Numbered from the stretch's first letter, positions 44,079 to 54,444 are shown. The stretch is 64,000 nucleotides of DNA from Veillonella sp. 3891 (GCF_003992315.1 NZ_RQVE01000004.1:1-64000); one strand, 5' to 3'. The notes: generated by a model from the letters alone, not told the origin. Numbers and translations are program-made.

Positions 44079-45152
44079 ATGTTACATACAATTTTAGATG
44101 AGGCGCTGTCGCCTTGGATGAAAGATACAAGTTTAGATCATCGTATCGTGTTATCTAGTCGTATTCGATTAGCAAGAAACTTTAAGGGGATACCGTTTAC
44201 CAATCGAGGAGATATCAATGATTTGACTAAAGTTGATGGGTATATGCGTTCTATGATTACCCCTTTACAAACAGTCTATGGTAAAAGTTTTTCAAAAATT
44301 AACTTAGAATCTTTAAGTCCTATTGAACGAGATGTATTAGTAGAAAAACATTTGATTTCCCCAAACTTAGCTAATCAAATTCAAGAACGTAGTGTTATTA
44401 TTTCTGAAGATTCTCGTATTTCTATTATGGTGAATGAAGAAGATCATTTACGGATTCAGTCGATGGAATTGGGATTGCAGCTAGAGAAAGCGTATGAACG
44501 AGCTATAGCTGTAGATGATGTCATTGAAAGTAAATACGATTATGCATTTTCTAAAGACTTTGGATACTTAACTGCCTGTCCTACCAATGTAGGAACGGGG
44601 CTGAGAGCATCTGTGATGGTCCATGTCCCAGCGTTGTCAATGACGGGTAAATTACAACGTATCATCCGTAGTATAATCCGCATGGGGTATTCTGTACGAG
44701 GTCTCTATGGCGAAGGGTCTGAGGGCTTAGGACACGTATATCAAATCTCTAATCAGCAAACCATGGGAATTAGTGAACAAGCAACAATTGAACAACTTTC
44801 ACAGATTGTACAAGGCGTTGTAAAAGAAGAAGAAAAAGCTAGAGCTGAATTGTGGACTACTGATAAAGAAGGTATAGAAGATAAGGTGTGGAGGTCTTAT
44901 GGTATCTTGACCCATGCACGCCGTATTTCAGGAGAAGAAGCCTTGGCTTTATTGAGTGATGTGCAATTAGGCATAGATATGAAATTAATCGATGTGACCA
45001 TGAATTTTCATGAAATGTTAGTCATTACAAGACCAAATTTCCTAGCTAAATTGGTGGGGAAAGAGTCAATGGGTACGCAGGAACGTGATAGTCAACGAGC
45101 ACAAGTAATACGAGATACCTTATTACGAGGTACAAAAGGAGGAACAATATGA
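44079..45152 (+). CDS. mcsB: McsB, protein-arginine kinase
   Basis: This 357-residue enzyme belongs to the phosphagen kinase fold and phosphorylates arginines, marking proteins for ClpCP and inactivating CtsR. Motifs IVLSSRIRLARNFKGIPF, YLTACPTNVGTGLRASVM and GLYGEGSEG are intact. The ribosome binding site is AAGGAGGG. It overlaps clpC by 4 bp (ATGA). Confidence 0.95.
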   Translation: MLHTILDEALSPWMKDTSLDHRIVLSSRIRLARNFKGIPFTNRGDINDLTKVDGYMRSMITPLQTVYGKSFSKINLESLSPIERDVLVEKHLISPNLANQIQERSVIISEDSRISIMVNEEDHLRIQSMELGLQLEKAYERAIAVDDVIESKYDYAFSKDFGYLTACPTNVGTGLRASVMVHVPALSMTGKLQRIIRSIIRMGYSVRGLYGEGSEGLGHVYQISNQQTMGISEQATIEQLSQIVQGVVKEEEKARAELWTTDKEGIEDKVWRSYGILTHARRISGEEALALLSDVQLGIDMKLIDVTMNFHEMLVITRPNFLAKLVGKESMGTQERDSQRAQVIRDTLLRGTKGGTI

Positions 45153-47569
45153 TAGAAAGATATACAGAAGGGGCAAAACGTGCGTTAGCGATTGCCCAAG
45201 AAAAAGCGATAGAATTTAAACATAATTATGTGGGAACTGAGCATTTGTTGTTAGGTCTTGTAGAAGAAGAAAAATCAGTGTCTGCTCGTGCATTGGCAGC
45301 GCTAGGAGTACAAGGGAAATCTTTGGAGCAAGAAGTGATTCGTACAGTTGGTAAAGGTACGCATAGTGGTGGGCAATTGCAAATGACCCCGCGTACGAAA
45401 CATGTATTGGATTTAGCGCAGCAAGCGGCCAATAGTCGTGGTCATAACTACATCGGTACAGAGCACATTTTATTGGGCCTATTGTACGATGGTGGCGGTG
45501 TAGCCATGCAATTATTGGCATCGAAAGGAATTCGTCCAGAAGATGTAGTAGAAAAAGTAAATGCTATTGTAGGCGGTGAAGAACAAAGCTCTAATCCAAC
45601 ACCAGCTAGTGACTTAGGTGAAATTTCTGATTATGCTACAGATCTTAATGAAAGTGCAAAACAAGGCAAGATTGATCCTGTCATTGGTCGTGATACAGAA
45701 ATTCAACGGGTAATTCAGATTTTAAGCCGTCGCACAAAAAATAATCCAGTCCTTATCGGGGAACCTGGGGTTGGTAAAACGGCTATTGCTGAGGGCTTAG
45801 CACAACGTATTGTCAGTGGTGATGTGCCGGATGTATTACGAGATAAACGCATTATTTCGGTAAGCTTAAGTTCCATGTTAGCTGGAGCAAAATACCGCGG
45901 TGAGTTTGAAGAGCGTTTGAAAAAAGTGATGGATGAAGTACAAGCACATGATGATATGATTGTATTTATTGATGAAATTCATACTTTGATTGGAGCAGGC
46001 GCTACAGACGGAGCTATGGATGCGGCGAATATTCTAAAGCCAGCTTTAGCTCGTGGTAATTTCCAAGTGATTGGTGCCACTACATTAGATGAATATAAGA
46101 AACATATTGAGAAGGATGCTGCCTTAGAACGTCGTTTCCAACCAGTACAAGTAGGAGAACCAAGTGAAGAAGATGCTTTATCTATTTTGAAAGGCTTACG
46201 TGATCGCTATGAAGCATTCCACAAGGTGCAAATTACAGATGAAGCCTTGGCAGCGGCTGTACACTTATCAAGTCGTTATATTGCAGATCGATTCTTGCCA
46301 GACAAGGCAATCGATGTAATGGATGAAGCAGCGTCTAAAGTACGTATGGCTGTATTTACAGCAACTCCAGATGTGAAAGCATTAGAAGATGAGTTAGTAC
46401 AAGTGCAAAAAGAAAAAGAGGCAGCTGTGACAGCTCAAGATTTTGAACGAGCAGCTACACTTCGTGATAAAGAAAAAGAATTAGAGTCTGACATTGCATC
46501 AAAACAAGAAGATAGCAAAAAAGATAGCGAAGCTAAGTTAGTGGTTACAGAATCTGAAATTGCTGCAGTAGTGTCTGAGTGGAGTGGAATTCCTGTTTCC
46601 CGTGTGGCAGAGGAAGAATCAGAACGATTATTACGTTTGGAAGAAGAATTGCATCAACGTGTGATTGGTCAAGATGAAGCTGTAGTAGCTGTATCAAAAG
46701 CTGTCCGCCGTGCTAGAGCTGGATTAAAAGACCCTAAACGCCCTATTGGATCCTTCTTATTCTTAGGTCCTACTGGAGTTGGTAAAACAGAACTAGCTAG
46801 ATCCTTGGCATCTAATTTATTTGGTGATGAAAATGCTATGATTCGCATCGACATGTCAGAGTATATGGAAAAACATGCGGTGAGCCGTTTAGTGGGAGCG
46901 CCTCCGGGCTATGTTGGATATGATGAAGGCGGTCAATTAACTGAGGCTGTTCGTCGCCGCCCATATAGCGTAGTTCTCTTCGATGAAGTAGAAAAAGCGC
47001 ATCCAGATTTCTTTAATATGTTATTGCAAGTGTTGGATGATGGACGATTAACAGATAACCAAGGTCGTACTGTTGATTTCAGAAATACAGTCATCATTAT
47101 GACAAGTAACTTAGGAGCGAAATATCTCAAAGAAGATACGGCAGCTATGGGATTCTTAGCGGCTAAAGGAGAACATGAAAGTGGAAAAGATAAAGAATCT
47201 ATGAAAAAAGATGTGCTCCAAGCTGTGAAATCTCATTTCCGTCCAGAGTTTTTGAATCGTATTGATGAAATGATTGTATTCCATGCATTAGAAACAGAGC
47301 AATTACAAAAAATTGTTCGTATCCTATTGCAATCGGTGACAACACGATTACATGAACAAGGGATGGAATTAGAAGTATCTGATGAAGCTATGGAAAAAAT
47401 TGTAGCAGAAGGAACTGACTTTGCTATGGGGGCAAGACCATTAAAACGAGCCATCCAACGGTTAGTAGAAGACCCAATTTCTGATGCTATCTTAGAAGGA
47501 AAAGCTGGAGAAGGTAAAACAATTCATGTAGTAGTAGAACATGATGACATTGCGATTGCCGTGAAGTAA
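45149..47569 (+). CDS. clpC: ClpC, AAA+ unfoldase of the Clp protease
   Basis: This 806-residue Hsp100 unfoldase feeds ClpP. The order is: an N-domain with two Clp repeats (1-140), AAA+ module 1 with GEPGVGKT and [10 protein letters not shown], a middle domain with a UVR-like segment ([20 protein letters not shown]) that marks ClpC, AAA+ module 2 with GPTGVGKTE and YDEGGQLTE, and the C-terminal D2 domain. The length is normal. GGAGGAACAAT precedes the ATG. It is last in the CtsR operon; clpP is not in this window. Confidence 0.97.
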   Translation: MIERYTEGAKRALAIAQEKAIEFKHNYVGTEHLLLGLVEEEKSVSARALAALGVQGKSLEQEVIRTVGKGTHSGGQLQMTPRTKHVLDLAQQAANSRGHNYIGTEHILLGLLYDGGGVAMQLLASKGIRPEDVVEKVNAIVGGEEQSSNPTPASDLGEISDYATDLNESAKQGKIDPVIGRDTEIQRVIQILSRRTKNNPVLIGEPGVGKTAIAEGLAQRIVSGDVPDVLRDKRIISVSLSSMLAGAKYRGEFEERLKKVMDEVQAHDDMIVFIDEIHTLIGAGATDGAMDAANILKPALARGNFQVIGATTLDEYKKHIEKDAALERRFQPVQVGEPSEEDALSILKGLRDRYEAFHKVQITDEALAAAVHLSSRYIADRFLPDKAIDVMDEAASKVRMAVFTATPDVKALEDELVQVQKEKEAAVTAQDFERAATLRDKEKELESDIASKQEDSKKDSEAKLVVTESEIAAVVSEWSGIPVSRVAEEESERLLRLEEELHQRVIGQDEAVVAVSKAVRRARAGLKDPKRPIGSFLFLGPTGVGKTELARSLASNLFGDENAMIRIDMSEYMEKHAVSRLVGAPPGYVGYDEGGQLTEAVRRRPYSVVLFDEVEKAHPDFFNMLLQVLDDGRLTDNQGRTVDFRNTVIIMTSNLGAKYLKEDTAAMGFLAAKGEHESGKDKESMKKDVLQAVKSHFRPEFLNRIDEMIVFHALETEQLQKIVRILLQSVTTRLHEQGMELEVSDEAMEKIVAEGTDFAMGARPLKRAIQRLVEDPISDAILEGKAGEGKTIHVVVEHDDIAIAVK

Positions 47570-47578
47570 TATATATGG

Positions 47579-47625
47579 AGAGCTATACTTAGTTGTTAAG
47601 TAAACAATTAGGTATAGCTCTTTTA
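47579..47625 (+). terminator. Terminator of the ctsR operon
   Basis: AGAGCTATAC and GTATAGCTCT pair, with GTTGT/ACAAT inside, and TTTT follows. Confidence 0.8.
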
Positions 47626-47805
47626 TGTTCGACTTTACTATACTACGTCAGGTATTGGACATAAAAATAAGAAGTCTATATTGAAGTAGTGTAATCCATT
47701 AGTGTGAGAAGAATTTGGTTGATGACTTATATTTATTTTACAGAACTCTATTTTTCTTATACACTATAGATTAGGTATATTCTTAATTTAAGTATGAGGT
47801 ATAAC

Positions 47806-48630
47806 ATGAAAGAGATTATATTAGTCACATCTTTTGGCTCTACAGTGGATAGTGCTAGAGAAAAACAAATCTTTCCAGTAGTAGAGGACATTCGTAAGGC
47901 TAACCCGGAACATGAAGTTCGAGTGGCTTTTACATCACGTATTGTCATTAAACGTTTGAAAGATAGAAATATTGTATTTCAAAATGAAATTGAGGCCATG
48001 GAATCGATTGTGGCGGAAGGGTATGAACGTATCATTGTACAGCCTACACATTTAGTAGGTGGTGCAGAGTTTGATAAGCTTCGCAAAAATATTATGGCTT
48101 TCAATGGACAGGGTTCTGTACAAGACATCGTATTTGGTAGACCTCTTCTGTATTTCATGGGACAAGAGGAGGAAGTACCAGATGATTATCAAACCCTGAT
48201 TGATCGATTTATTAAAGCCTTACAGGTTCCTACAACAGAAGATTTACTTTTAGTAGGCCATGGGGGATTTAATGTAGGAAATGCATCTTACGCAGTACTA
48301 CAATTGAAATTACAATATGAAGGGTTCCGTAATATATCTGTTGCTACCTTGGAGAACTTTCCAACTCCGGAAGATATCTTGGCACGATGGGAACGAGAAG
48401 GTCACGAACGTAAAAAAGTACATTTACACCCATTATTATTAGTTTGTGGTGACCATGCCTTGAATGATTTATTCGGAGAGGAAGAAGACAGTTTGCTTTC
48501 TGAATTAACAACAGCAGGCTATGAAGTGGTACCCTATGAAAAGGGTCTTGGAGAATACAAAGAAATTCAAGATATTTATGTGGATCATTTGGCAGATGCT
48601 ATGCAAGGGTTATATCAAAAAAGATTATAA
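47806..48630 (+). CDS. cbiK: Sirohydrochlorin cobaltochelatase
   Basis: This 274-residue class II chelatase inserts cobalt into sirohydrochlorin, the first committed step of anaerobic cobalamin synthesis. The metal histidines lie in LLLVGHGG (H152) and VCGDHALND (H217), as in the known CbiK. The start is ATG 47806 behind GAGGT. No signal peptide is present, so it is cytoplasmic. It is followed by cbiL and cbiA. I looked for a cobalamin riboswitch in the 236 bp upstream and did not find one. Confidence 0.92.
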   Translation: MKEIILVTSFGSTVDSAREKQIFPVVEDIRKANPEHEVRVAFTSRIVIKRLKDRNIVFQNEIEAMESIVAEGYERIIVQPTHLVGGAEFDKLRKNIMAFNGQGSVQDIVFGRPLLYFMGQEEEVPDDYQTLIDRFIKALQVPTTEDLLLVGHGGFNVGNASYAVLQLKLQYEGFRNISVATLENFPTPEDILARWEREGHERKKVHLHPLLLVCGDHALNDLFGEEEDSLLSELTTAGYEVVPYEKGLGEYKEIQDIYVDHLADAMQGLYQKRL

Positions 48631-48694
48631 CGTTATGATTCATGATAATTTGATGGTTAAGGGATTTTCCAGTAGTGTATAGAAGAGTATTTCG

Positions 48695-48723
48695 TGTACA
48701 TTCATGGGTAATCATGATATACT
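48695..48723 (+). promoter_or_regulatory. Possible cbiL promoter
   Basis: TGTACA (48695-48700) and TATACT (48718-48723) are 17 bp apart, with TGA before the -10 giving an extended element. Confidence 0.5.
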
Positions 48724-48794
48724 AAACAAGTTATAGTAGATTAGAAGTAGTAAATCTTACTAGTTCCATGTTGATAGATAAAAGGGGTGTCCTG

Positions 48795-49502
48795 ATGAAA
48801 GGTAAATTATATGGTATAGGTGTAGGTCCTGGGGATTCTGAATTGATGACTGTAAAAGCTGCTCGTATTGTGGGAGAAGCAGATGTTATCATTACACCGA
48901 AAACAGAAAAGAAAGATGGCTCTGTAGCCTTACATATTGCAGAACCATATATTCAAGAACATACAGAAATCGTACCTGTTGTATTCCCAATGGTATTGGA
49001 TGATAATGAACAATCTAAAGGCTGGGAAGAAGCACGTAAAATCATTACTGGATTACTCGAAGAAGGTAAAAAAGTTGTATTCTTAACATTGGGAGATCCA
49101 ATGTTTTACAGTACATACATGTATGTATATCGCTTAGTAGAATCTGCTGGTTTTGATATTGAAACTATTCCGGGTGTTACTGCATTCTGTGCAATCGGAT
49201 CTCACTTGGGGTACCCAATTGTAGAAAAAGAAGAAGTATTAGCGATTATTCCAGCCACAGCACCAAAGGAAAAAATTGATGCTGTACTTGCCGTAGCTGA
49301 TGATGCAGTCATTATGAAAGTGTATAGAAACTTTGCGGAAGTACAAGAAACACTTCGCAAACATGATATGGCAGATGAAGCGGTAATGATTTCTCGTGTT
49401 GGATTGCCAGAGGAAGAAGTCTATCGCAATGTAGATACTTTGTCATCTGATACAAAACTAAATTATTTATCTACAATTTTGGCGAAGCGTAAAGATCGCT
49501 AA
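48795..49502 (+). CDS. cbiL: Precorrin-2/cobalt-factor II C20-methyltransferase
   Basis: This 235-residue SAM-dependent methyltransferase methylates C-20 of cobalt-factor II in the anaerobic cobalamin path. The N-terminal GIGVGPGDSELMTVKAA and the later LTLGDPMFYSTY are diagnostic of the CobI/CbiL branch. The start is ATG 48795 behind AAAGGGG; the longer 48768 frame lacks a site. It sits 10 bp before cbiA. Confidence 0.93.
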   Translation: MKGKLYGIGVGPGDSELMTVKAARIVGEADVIITPKTEKKDGSVALHIAEPYIQEHTEIVPVVFPMVLDDNEQSKGWEEARKIITGLLEEGKKVVFLTLGDPMFYSTYMYVYRLVESAGFDIETIPGVTAFCAIGSHLGYPIVEKEEVLAIIPATAPKEKIDAVLAVADDAVIMKVYRNFAEVQETLRKHDMADEAVMISRVGLPEEEVYRNVDTLSSDTKLNYLSTILAKRKDR

Positions 49503-49512
49503 GAGGTATGTT

Positions 49513-50892
49513 ATGAACACTGTACAACGACCAAGAATTGTCATAGCAGGCACCAACTCAGGTGTCGGTAAAACAACCATTGTAGCAGGGCTTTTGGCGG
49601 CTTTGACAGAGCAAGGCAAAGCAGTACAGGCATTTAAAGTAGGCCCGGATTATATTGATCCGGGCTTTCATAAAATTGCTAGCCAACGAGAATGTTACAA
49701 CTTAGATACATGGCTTGTGCCACCACATAAATTAATACCTTTTTTTGCAGGACAAGCAGAAACGGCAGATATTTCCATTATAGAAGGCGTAATGGGGCTA
49801 TATGATGGGGGCCGTGAAGGTATTAGTTCCACGGCGCAAGTAGCCAAAGATTTAAATGCACCAGTGGTGTTAGTGATCGATTGTAAGGCAATGGGAGAAA
49901 GTGCGGCAGCCATTGCTAAAGGCTTTCGAGATTATGATCCAGAGGTACAATTTGGTGGGGTTATTTTGAATCGATTAGGGTCGGATAATCATGAACATAT
50001 GATACGGACGGCGATGAAGAAATTGGGTGTTCCCGTACTAGGTGCCATTCGTCGTGACGAACGCATGCAATCACCAGAACGTCACTTAGGATTGACACCA
50101 GTGACAGAAATTGATCCTACGGATGCTATTGCTACTATTCGAGAAGCTGTGAAAGTCATGGTGAATTTGGAAGCCTTAGTAGATTTGGCTCAAAGTGCTC
50201 CTGATTTAGCAGTTGAGGAAGTAGAAACGGTAGGGACGATTAATAAACGAGCGCGTATCGGCATCGCCATGGATGAAGCTTTTTCTTTTTATTATCCAGC
50301 TAGTTTAGCAGCATTAGAAGCGGAAGGGGCTGAGCTGCATTATTTTAGTCCTCTAAAAGATCAAGTTTTACCAGATGTAGATGGAATCTTTTTTGGCGGA
50401 GGTTTTCCAGAGATGTTTTTGTCTCAATTAGGATACAATACATCTATGAAAGATAGTATACGTAAGGCCAGTGAAAAAGGGATGCCAATTTATGCGGAAT
50501 GTGGCGGTCTCATGTATATGACAGAAGCAGTGACAGATTTTGAAGGGAATACCTACCCGATGGTAGGGGTTGTACCAGCTACCTGTGAAATGCAACAAAC
50601 CTTACAACGTGTAGGTTATGTAAGTGCCACTATGCTGGAGCCAAGCATTTTAGGATCTGTAAAAGATACTTTGCGTGGACATGAGTTTCATTTTTCCACA
50701 ATGACGCCGACCCAAAGTCCATTTCCATGGGCATTTGAATTAGTAGGTGGACGTAAACCTAAAGCCTATCAAGGTGGATATGCACATAAGAATGTGTTAG
50801 CCTCTTATTTGCATATTAATTTTTCAGGTAGTGAAGCTGCGGCGAAAGCTTTTGTAGATTCCTGTGAAGTATATAGTCAACGGAAACAGTAG
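49513..50892 (+). CDS. cbiA: Cobyrinate a,c-diamide synthase
   Basis: This 459-residue enzyme amidates the a and c side chains of cob(II)yrinate using glutamine and ATP. The P-loop GTNSGVGKTT opens the synthetase domain, with KVGPDYIDPGFH following. The C-terminal glutaminase domain holds the nucleophile in YAECGGLMYM. AGAGGTA precedes the ATG. The other cob/cbi genes needed are not in the window. Confidence 0.95.
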   Translation: MNTVQRPRIVIAGTNSGVGKTTIVAGLLAALTEQGKAVQAFKVGPDYIDPGFHKIASQRECYNLDTWLVPPHKLIPFFAGQAETADISIIEGVMGLYDGGREGISSTAQVAKDLNAPVVLVIDCKAMGESAAAIAKGFRDYDPEVQFGGVILNRLGSDNHEHMIRTAMKKLGVPVLGAIRRDERMQSPERHLGLTPVTEIDPTDAIATIREAVKVMVNLEALVDLAQSAPDLAVEEVETVGTINKRARIGIAMDEAFSFYYPASLAALEAEGAELHYFSPLKDQVLPDVDGIFFGGGFPEMFLSQLGYNTSMKDSIRKASEKGMPIYAECGGLMYMTEAVTDFEGNTYPMVGVVPATCEMQQTLQRVGYVSATMLEPSILGSVKDTLRGHEFHFSTMTPTQSPFPWAFELVGGRKPKAYQGGYAHKNVLASYLHINFSGSEAAAKAFVDSCEVYSQRKQ

Positions 50893-50965
50893 TAAGAGTA
50901 TAGATTGATGTTAAATTAATAATTCTACTTTGCGTTTTAGGTATACTATAAAAGGTAGAAAAAGA

Positions 50966-50994
50966 TTGACATTTTTTTTGTCTCTGTGTATACT
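50966..50994 (+). promoter_or_regulatory. tRNA-Leu promoter
   Basis: TTGACA (50966-50971) and TATACT (50989-50994) have 17-bp spacing; transcription would start about 8 nt before the tRNA. Confidence 0.9.
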
Positions 50995-51008
50995 AATATC
51001 GTTGACGA

Positions 51009-51092
51009 GCCGGAGTGGCGGAATGGCAGACGCACTTGACTCAAAATCAAGCGGGTAACACCGTGTGGGTTCAAGTCCCACCTCCGGCACCA
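51009..51092 (+). tRNA. tRNA-Leu (anticodon CAA)
   Basis: An 84-nt class II tRNA. The acceptor GCCGGAG pairs with CTCCGGC, the anticodon stem CTTGA/TCAAG closes the loop CTCAAAA with anticodon CAA, and the T arm contains GGTTCAAGTCC. The long variable arm fits tRNA-Leu. CCA is encoded. Confidence 0.97.
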
Positions 51093-51098
51093 ACGATT

Positions 51099-51130
51099 AG
51101 CAGATACTGTGTAACAGTATCTGCTTTTTT
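51099..51130 (+). terminator. Terminator of tRNA-Leu
   Basis: AGCAGATACTGT and ACAGTATCTGCT form a perfect 12-bp stem around a GTA loop, with a T run after it. Confidence 0.92.
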
Positions 51131-51388
51131 ATTTTGTGTTGAAATATGGTAATTATTCTTGCAAAGAGCGTATTGTTAGTAATAAGAGTTATAAGAATAT
51201 AGATAGCATAATCTAGGGAGAAACATCATCAAGATAGTTTGAAATAAGATCTATTATGATTATTTTATATAGCTTTCATGATGAAAAATAATTGACGTTT
51301 TGTAGAAATTTATATATGATAGTCACAAATTAGGATGATAATAATTTGCAAAAAGTTATATAAAAATAGAGGAGGCTAGGAGGTCCTA
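51131..51388. other. Intergenic stretch, no gene seen
   Basis: AT-rich DNA with no supported ORF. CTAGGA/TCCTAG at 51376-51389 forms a small dyad over the ribosome binding site of the following short ORF. Confidence 0.4.
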
Positions 51389-51415
51389 GTGAAAAATGAT
51401 GCATATACACTATAA
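51389..51415 (+). CDS. Possible 8-codon leader ORF
   Basis: A GTG-started ORF of eight codons (MKNDAYTL) lies just after GAGGAGGCTAGGAGG. It ends 15 nt before the next short ORF. It may be a leader peptide or chance. Confidence 0.3.
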   Translation: MKNDAYTL

Positions 51416-51430
51416 GAAAGGAGGGACCCT

Positions 51431-51532
51431 ATGTCGGGCGAGCGTAAAAGACTATGTATAAGAACGTATGAAATTAATAGGAAATCGAATGAGGGAAAAA
51501 GCTATGGATGGATACGAGTATACATTGGATAA
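51431..51532 (+). CDS. 33-residue small ORF with a strong ribosome binding site
   Basis: ATG 51431 follows AAAGGAGGGACCCT, the best ribosome binding site in this stretch. The peptide starts MSGERKRLCIRTYEI and is basic. It overlaps the start of the next ORF in another frame by about 29-65 nt, depending on that gene's start. It could be a translated leader that couples to, or competes with, the downstream gene, or the original N-terminus of a frameshifted gene. Confidence 0.5.
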   Translation: MSGERKRLCIRTYEINRKSNEGKSYGWIRVYIG

Positions 51533-51941
51533 AACGGGTTTTTATAAAATCCTTTTTAGTACGTCTTTGACAGTAGCCAAGGAACAATTGCATACGGCAT
51601 TAACACCAAAGAAGCTGGAAGGGGCGGTGGAATATATGTGTATGCTTTGTACTTGTATGAATTTGGCCATTGATCAAAACCAACTAGAATGTGCCAAGTT
51701 TAATGATGGAATTGTAGAAGAGTATGTAAGCTTAGTAGATGTCATCATTAGTAATGAAGGATGCATTAACTATGTAAAAGCAGCTAAGATTGACGAATTA
51801 TTTATAAAGTCTGCTGAGTTGGTACGGGCATTGTTGCAAGGGGGCGCATTAACTGAACAGTTGGGAGAGTTACAACGGACTTATCATTATTGGAGTCTGA
51901 AACAGCGCATGTATGGTTCGCGAAAAAGATTACTTCATTGA
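51504..51941 (+). CDS. Unknown small helical protein
   Basis: This 145-residue protein is predicted mostly helical, with cysteines clustered at MCMLCTCMN in the middle and a basic C-terminus. No family is recognised. The start is uncertain: ATG 51504 has GAGGGA 7 nt upstream, whereas 51468 and 51489 have weaker sites and all overlap the 33-residue ORF in a different frame. It is isolated between tRNA-Leu and gapA, in the place where many Firmicutes carry cggR, but it does not resemble CggR. Confidence 0.6.
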   Translation: MDGYEYTLDKTGFYKILFSTSLTVAKEQLHTALTPKKLEGAVEYMCMLCTCMNLAIDQNQLECAKFNDGIVEEYVSLVDVIISNEGCINYVKAAKIDELFIKSAELVRALLQGGALTEQLGELQRTYHYWSLKQRMYGSRKRLLH

Positions 51942-51960
51942 AGAATAAGAAGTGATGTGT

Positions 51961-51986
51961 ATACATTACCATAGTGAGTAATGTAT
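51961..51986. other. 9-bp inverted repeat after the unknown gene
   Basis: ATACATTAC and GTAATGTAT are separated by 8 bp. No T run follows, so an operator or weak hairpin is possible. Confidence 0.4.
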
Positions 51987-52014
51987 CAGTCGTAACAAAA
52001 TTTGGGTAGATATA

Positions 52015-52054
52015 ATAGAGGAAAGTTGAACGGAGAGGAGCAACTTTCCTCTAT
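52015..52054 (+). terminator. 14-bp perfect hairpin before gapA
   Basis: The arms 52015-52028 and 52041-52054 are perfect complements. The 12-nt loop contains the Shine-Dalgarno-like GGAGAGGAG. CTTCTT follows, a poor T run. It is probably the end of the upstream gene. Confidence 0.6.
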
Positions 52055-52108
52055 CTTCTTATCTAGCATCATTAGGTAAATGGCTTTCTATTGATGAGGA
52101 CAAAAAAC

Positions 52109-52137
52109 TTGCACCAACCCCAATAGTCTTGTAAAAT
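52109..52137 (+). promoter_or_regulatory. gapA promoter
   Basis: TTGCAC (52109-52114) and TAAAAT (52132-52137) are 17 bp apart, about 50 bp before the gapA start. Confidence 0.65.
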
Positions 52138-52186
52138 AGAGGTATAACAACTTATATAATACAAGATTTTTTAGGAGGAATTGATT

Positions 52187-53194
52187 ATGGCAGTGAAGAT
52201 TGGTATTAATGGCTTTGGTCGTATTGGTAAATGCGTCATGCGCGCAGCTCTTAACAACCCAGAGGTGGAAGTAGTAGCCATTAATGATACTGGTGATATT
52301 GAAGGTTCCGCTTTACTGTTTAAACATGACTCAATTCATGGCAACTTAAGCTGTGACGTGTCTGTAGAAGGTGAATATTTAGTGGTAGACGGCAAAAAAA
52401 CACGTGTATTCTGTGACCGTGATCCAGCAAACTTAGACTGGTCCTCCGAAGGGGTAGAAGTGGTTATCGAATGTACGGGTGTGTTCCGTTCTCGTGAAAA
52501 AGCAGCAGCTCATTTGGGTGGCACTGTAAAAAAAGTAATTATTTCCGCACCGGGTAAAGATGAAGATAAAACTATCGTAATGGGCGTGAATGAAAGTGAA
52601 TATGATCCAGCGACACACCATGTTGTATCTAATGCAAGCTGCACTACAAACTGCTTAGCTCCATTTGCAAAAGTATTGCATCAAGAATTTGGTATTAAAC
52701 GTGGTATGATGACAACAGTACATTCTTACACTAATGACCAACGTGTTTTGGATGCACCACATAAAGACTTACGTCGTGCTCGTGCAGCAGCGATGTCTAT
52801 TATTCCTACTACCACAGGTGCAGCGAAAGCAGTGGCCTTAGTATTACCTGAATTGAAAGGTAAATTGAACGGCTTTGCTCTTCGTGTACCTACTCCAAAT
52901 GTGTCTGTTACAGACTTAGTAGTAGAACTTGAAAAAGAAGCAACTAAAGAAAGCATCAATGCGGCATTCCGCAAAGCAGCTGAAGGCGAGTTAAAAGGTA
53001 TTCTTGGCGTATCTGATTTGCCATTAGTATCCAAAGACTTCAATGGTGATGCTCGTAGTTCTATCGTAGATGCTGACTTGACAATGGTGATGGAAGGCAA
53101 TATGGCAAAAGTAGTAGCTTGGTATGACAATGAGTGGGGCTATTCCTCTCGTATTGTTGACCTAGCTGTGTACATGAGCAAACGAGGCTTATAA
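52187..53194 (+). CDS. gapA: Glyceraldehyde-3-phosphate dehydrogenase
   Basis: This 335-residue NAD-dependent enzyme interconverts glyceraldehyde-3-phosphate and 1,3-bisphosphoglycerate. The NAD motif INGFGRIGK, the catalytic cysteine in [12 protein letters not shown] and the later WYDNEWGYS are intact. The start is ATG 52187 behind TAGGAGGAA, not the TTG at 52181. It leads the gapA-pgk-tpiA-gpmI-eno cluster, with an internal terminator right after it. Confidence 0.97.
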   Translation: MAVKIGINGFGRIGKCVMRAALNNPEVEVVAINDTGDIEGSALLFKHDSIHGNLSCDVSVEGEYLVVDGKKTRVFCDRDPANLDWSSEGVEVVIECTGVFRSREKAAAHLGGTVKKVIISAPGKDEDKTIVMGVNESEYDPATHHVVSNASCTTNCLAPFAKVLHQEFGIKRGMMTTVHSYTNDQRVLDAPHKDLRRARAAAMSIIPTTTGAAKAVALVLPELKGKLNGFALRVPTPNVSVTDLVVELEKEATKESINAAFRKAAEGELKGILGVSDLPLVSKDFNGDARSSIVDADLTMVMEGNMAKVVAWYDNEWGYSSRIVDLAVYMSKRGL

Positions 53195-53200
53195 TCTGCG

Positions 53201-53226
53201 AGGGACTACGAGAGTAGTCCCTTTTT
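53201..53226 (+). terminator. Internal terminator between gapA and pgk
   Basis: AGGGACTAC and GTAGTCCCT form a 9-bp stem around GAGA, followed by TTTTT. It lies within the cluster, so gapA message may exceed that of pgk and later genes unless a second promoter exists. Confidence 0.85.
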
Positions 53227-53256
53227 GGCATATGTATTGTGTATATAGGAGACAGT

Positions 53257-54435
53257 ATGAAACTTTCACTAGCAAATATGAATGTAGCAAATAAAACTGT
53301 ATTTGTACGAGTTGATTTTAATGTGCCTTTGAAAGATGGTGTTATCACTGACGACACACGGATTCGTGCGACCTTACCTACCTTGCGCCATTTGATTAGC
53401 GAAGGGGCAAAAGTTGTCATTGCATCCCATTTAGGTCGCCCTAAAGGAGAGCGTAAACCAGAGTTTACTTTGGCTCCTTGCGCCAAACGATTGAGTGAAC
53501 TATTAAAACAACCAGTTCGTTTCGTAGAAGATTGCATTGGTGAGATTCCAGCGCAAGCTGTGTCCGAAATGAAATCTGGGGATGTAGTTGTCTTAGAAAA
53601 CCTTCGTTTCTATAAAGAAGAAGAAAAAAATGACCCTACCTTTGCGAAAGCCTTAGCTGACTTAGCAGAAGTAGGTGTAAATGATGCCTTTGGCGTATCT
53701 CATCGTGCCCATGCCTCTGTGGAAGGGATTACAAAACACTTGCCAATGGGAGCTGGTTTCTTATTAGAAAAAGAAATTCGCTATGTAGGCGGTGCTGTAG
53801 AGCATCCAGAACACCCATTTGCAGCTATTATCGGCGGTGCTAAGGTGAGTGACAAAATTGAAGTCATTTCTAACTTATTACCAAAAGTAGAAGTGCTAAT
53901 CATCGGTGGTGGTATGGCCAATACTTTCGTAGCGGCCCAAGGTCTTAATGTAGGGACTTCCTTGGTAGAAGCAGATAAATTTGAGTTAGCTCGTGAATTA
54001 ATCGCTCGTGCGAAGGAAACGAATACTAATTTATTGTTGCCAGTAGATTTCGTAGTAGCTGATGCTTTCAGTGAAACTGCTAATCACAAGGTGGTGGATG
54101 CCACAGCCATTGAAGAGGGCTGGATGGCGTTAGATATTGGACCGAAGAGCCGTGAGCTATTCGCAGAGGCCTTAGCACCGATGAAAATGATCGTTTGGAA
54201 TGGTCCTATGGGCGTATTCGAAATGGAAGCCTTCGCAGGTGGTACCAATGCGGTAGCGAAAGCGGTGGCAGAGGCGAGTGCGACCACAATTGTAGGCGGT
54301 GGTGATTCGGTAGCGGCCATTGAAAAAAGCGGTTTAAGTCACAAAATTTCTCATATTTCCACTGGTGGCGGCGCCTCTCTAGAATATTTAGAAGGCAAAG
54401 TGTTACCAGGTATTGCAGCCTTACAAGAGGCATAG
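53257..54435 (+). CDS. pgk: Phosphoglycerate kinase
   Basis: This 392-residue kinase interconverts 1,3-bisphosphoglycerate and 3-phosphoglycerate with [32 protein letters not shown] and the C-terminal GGGDSVAAI motif are typical. The start is ATG 53257 behind AGGAGA. The TAG stop overlaps the ribosome binding site of tpiA. Confidence 0.97.
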   Translation: MKLSLANMNVANKTVFVRVDFNVPLKDGVITDDTRIRATLPTLRHLISEGAKVVIASHLGRPKGERKPEFTLAPCAKRLSELLKQPVRFVEDCIGEIPAQAVSEMKSGDVVVLENLRFYKEEEKNDPTFAKALADLAEVGVNDAFGVSHRAHASVEGITKHLPMGAGFLLEKEIRYVGGAVEHPEHPFAAIIGGAKVSDKIEVISNLLPKVEVLIIGGGMANTFVAAQGLNVGTSLVEADKFELARELIARAKETNTNLLLPVDFVVADAFSETANHKVVDATAIEEGWMALDIGPKSRELFAEALAPMKMIVWNGPMGVFEMEAFAGGTNAVAKAVAEASATTIVGGGDSVAAIEKSGLSHKISHISTGGGASLEYLEGKVLPGIAALQEA

Positions 54436-54444
54436 GAGGTTATC

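Noticed and set aside
47626-47805. Cobalamin riboswitch before cbiK
   Set aside because: No B12-box-like core or long structured leader could be recognised.
50911-51093. Minus-strand ORF of 60 codons over the tRNA
   Set aside because: It is the reverse complement of tRNA-Leu, a well-known false protein.
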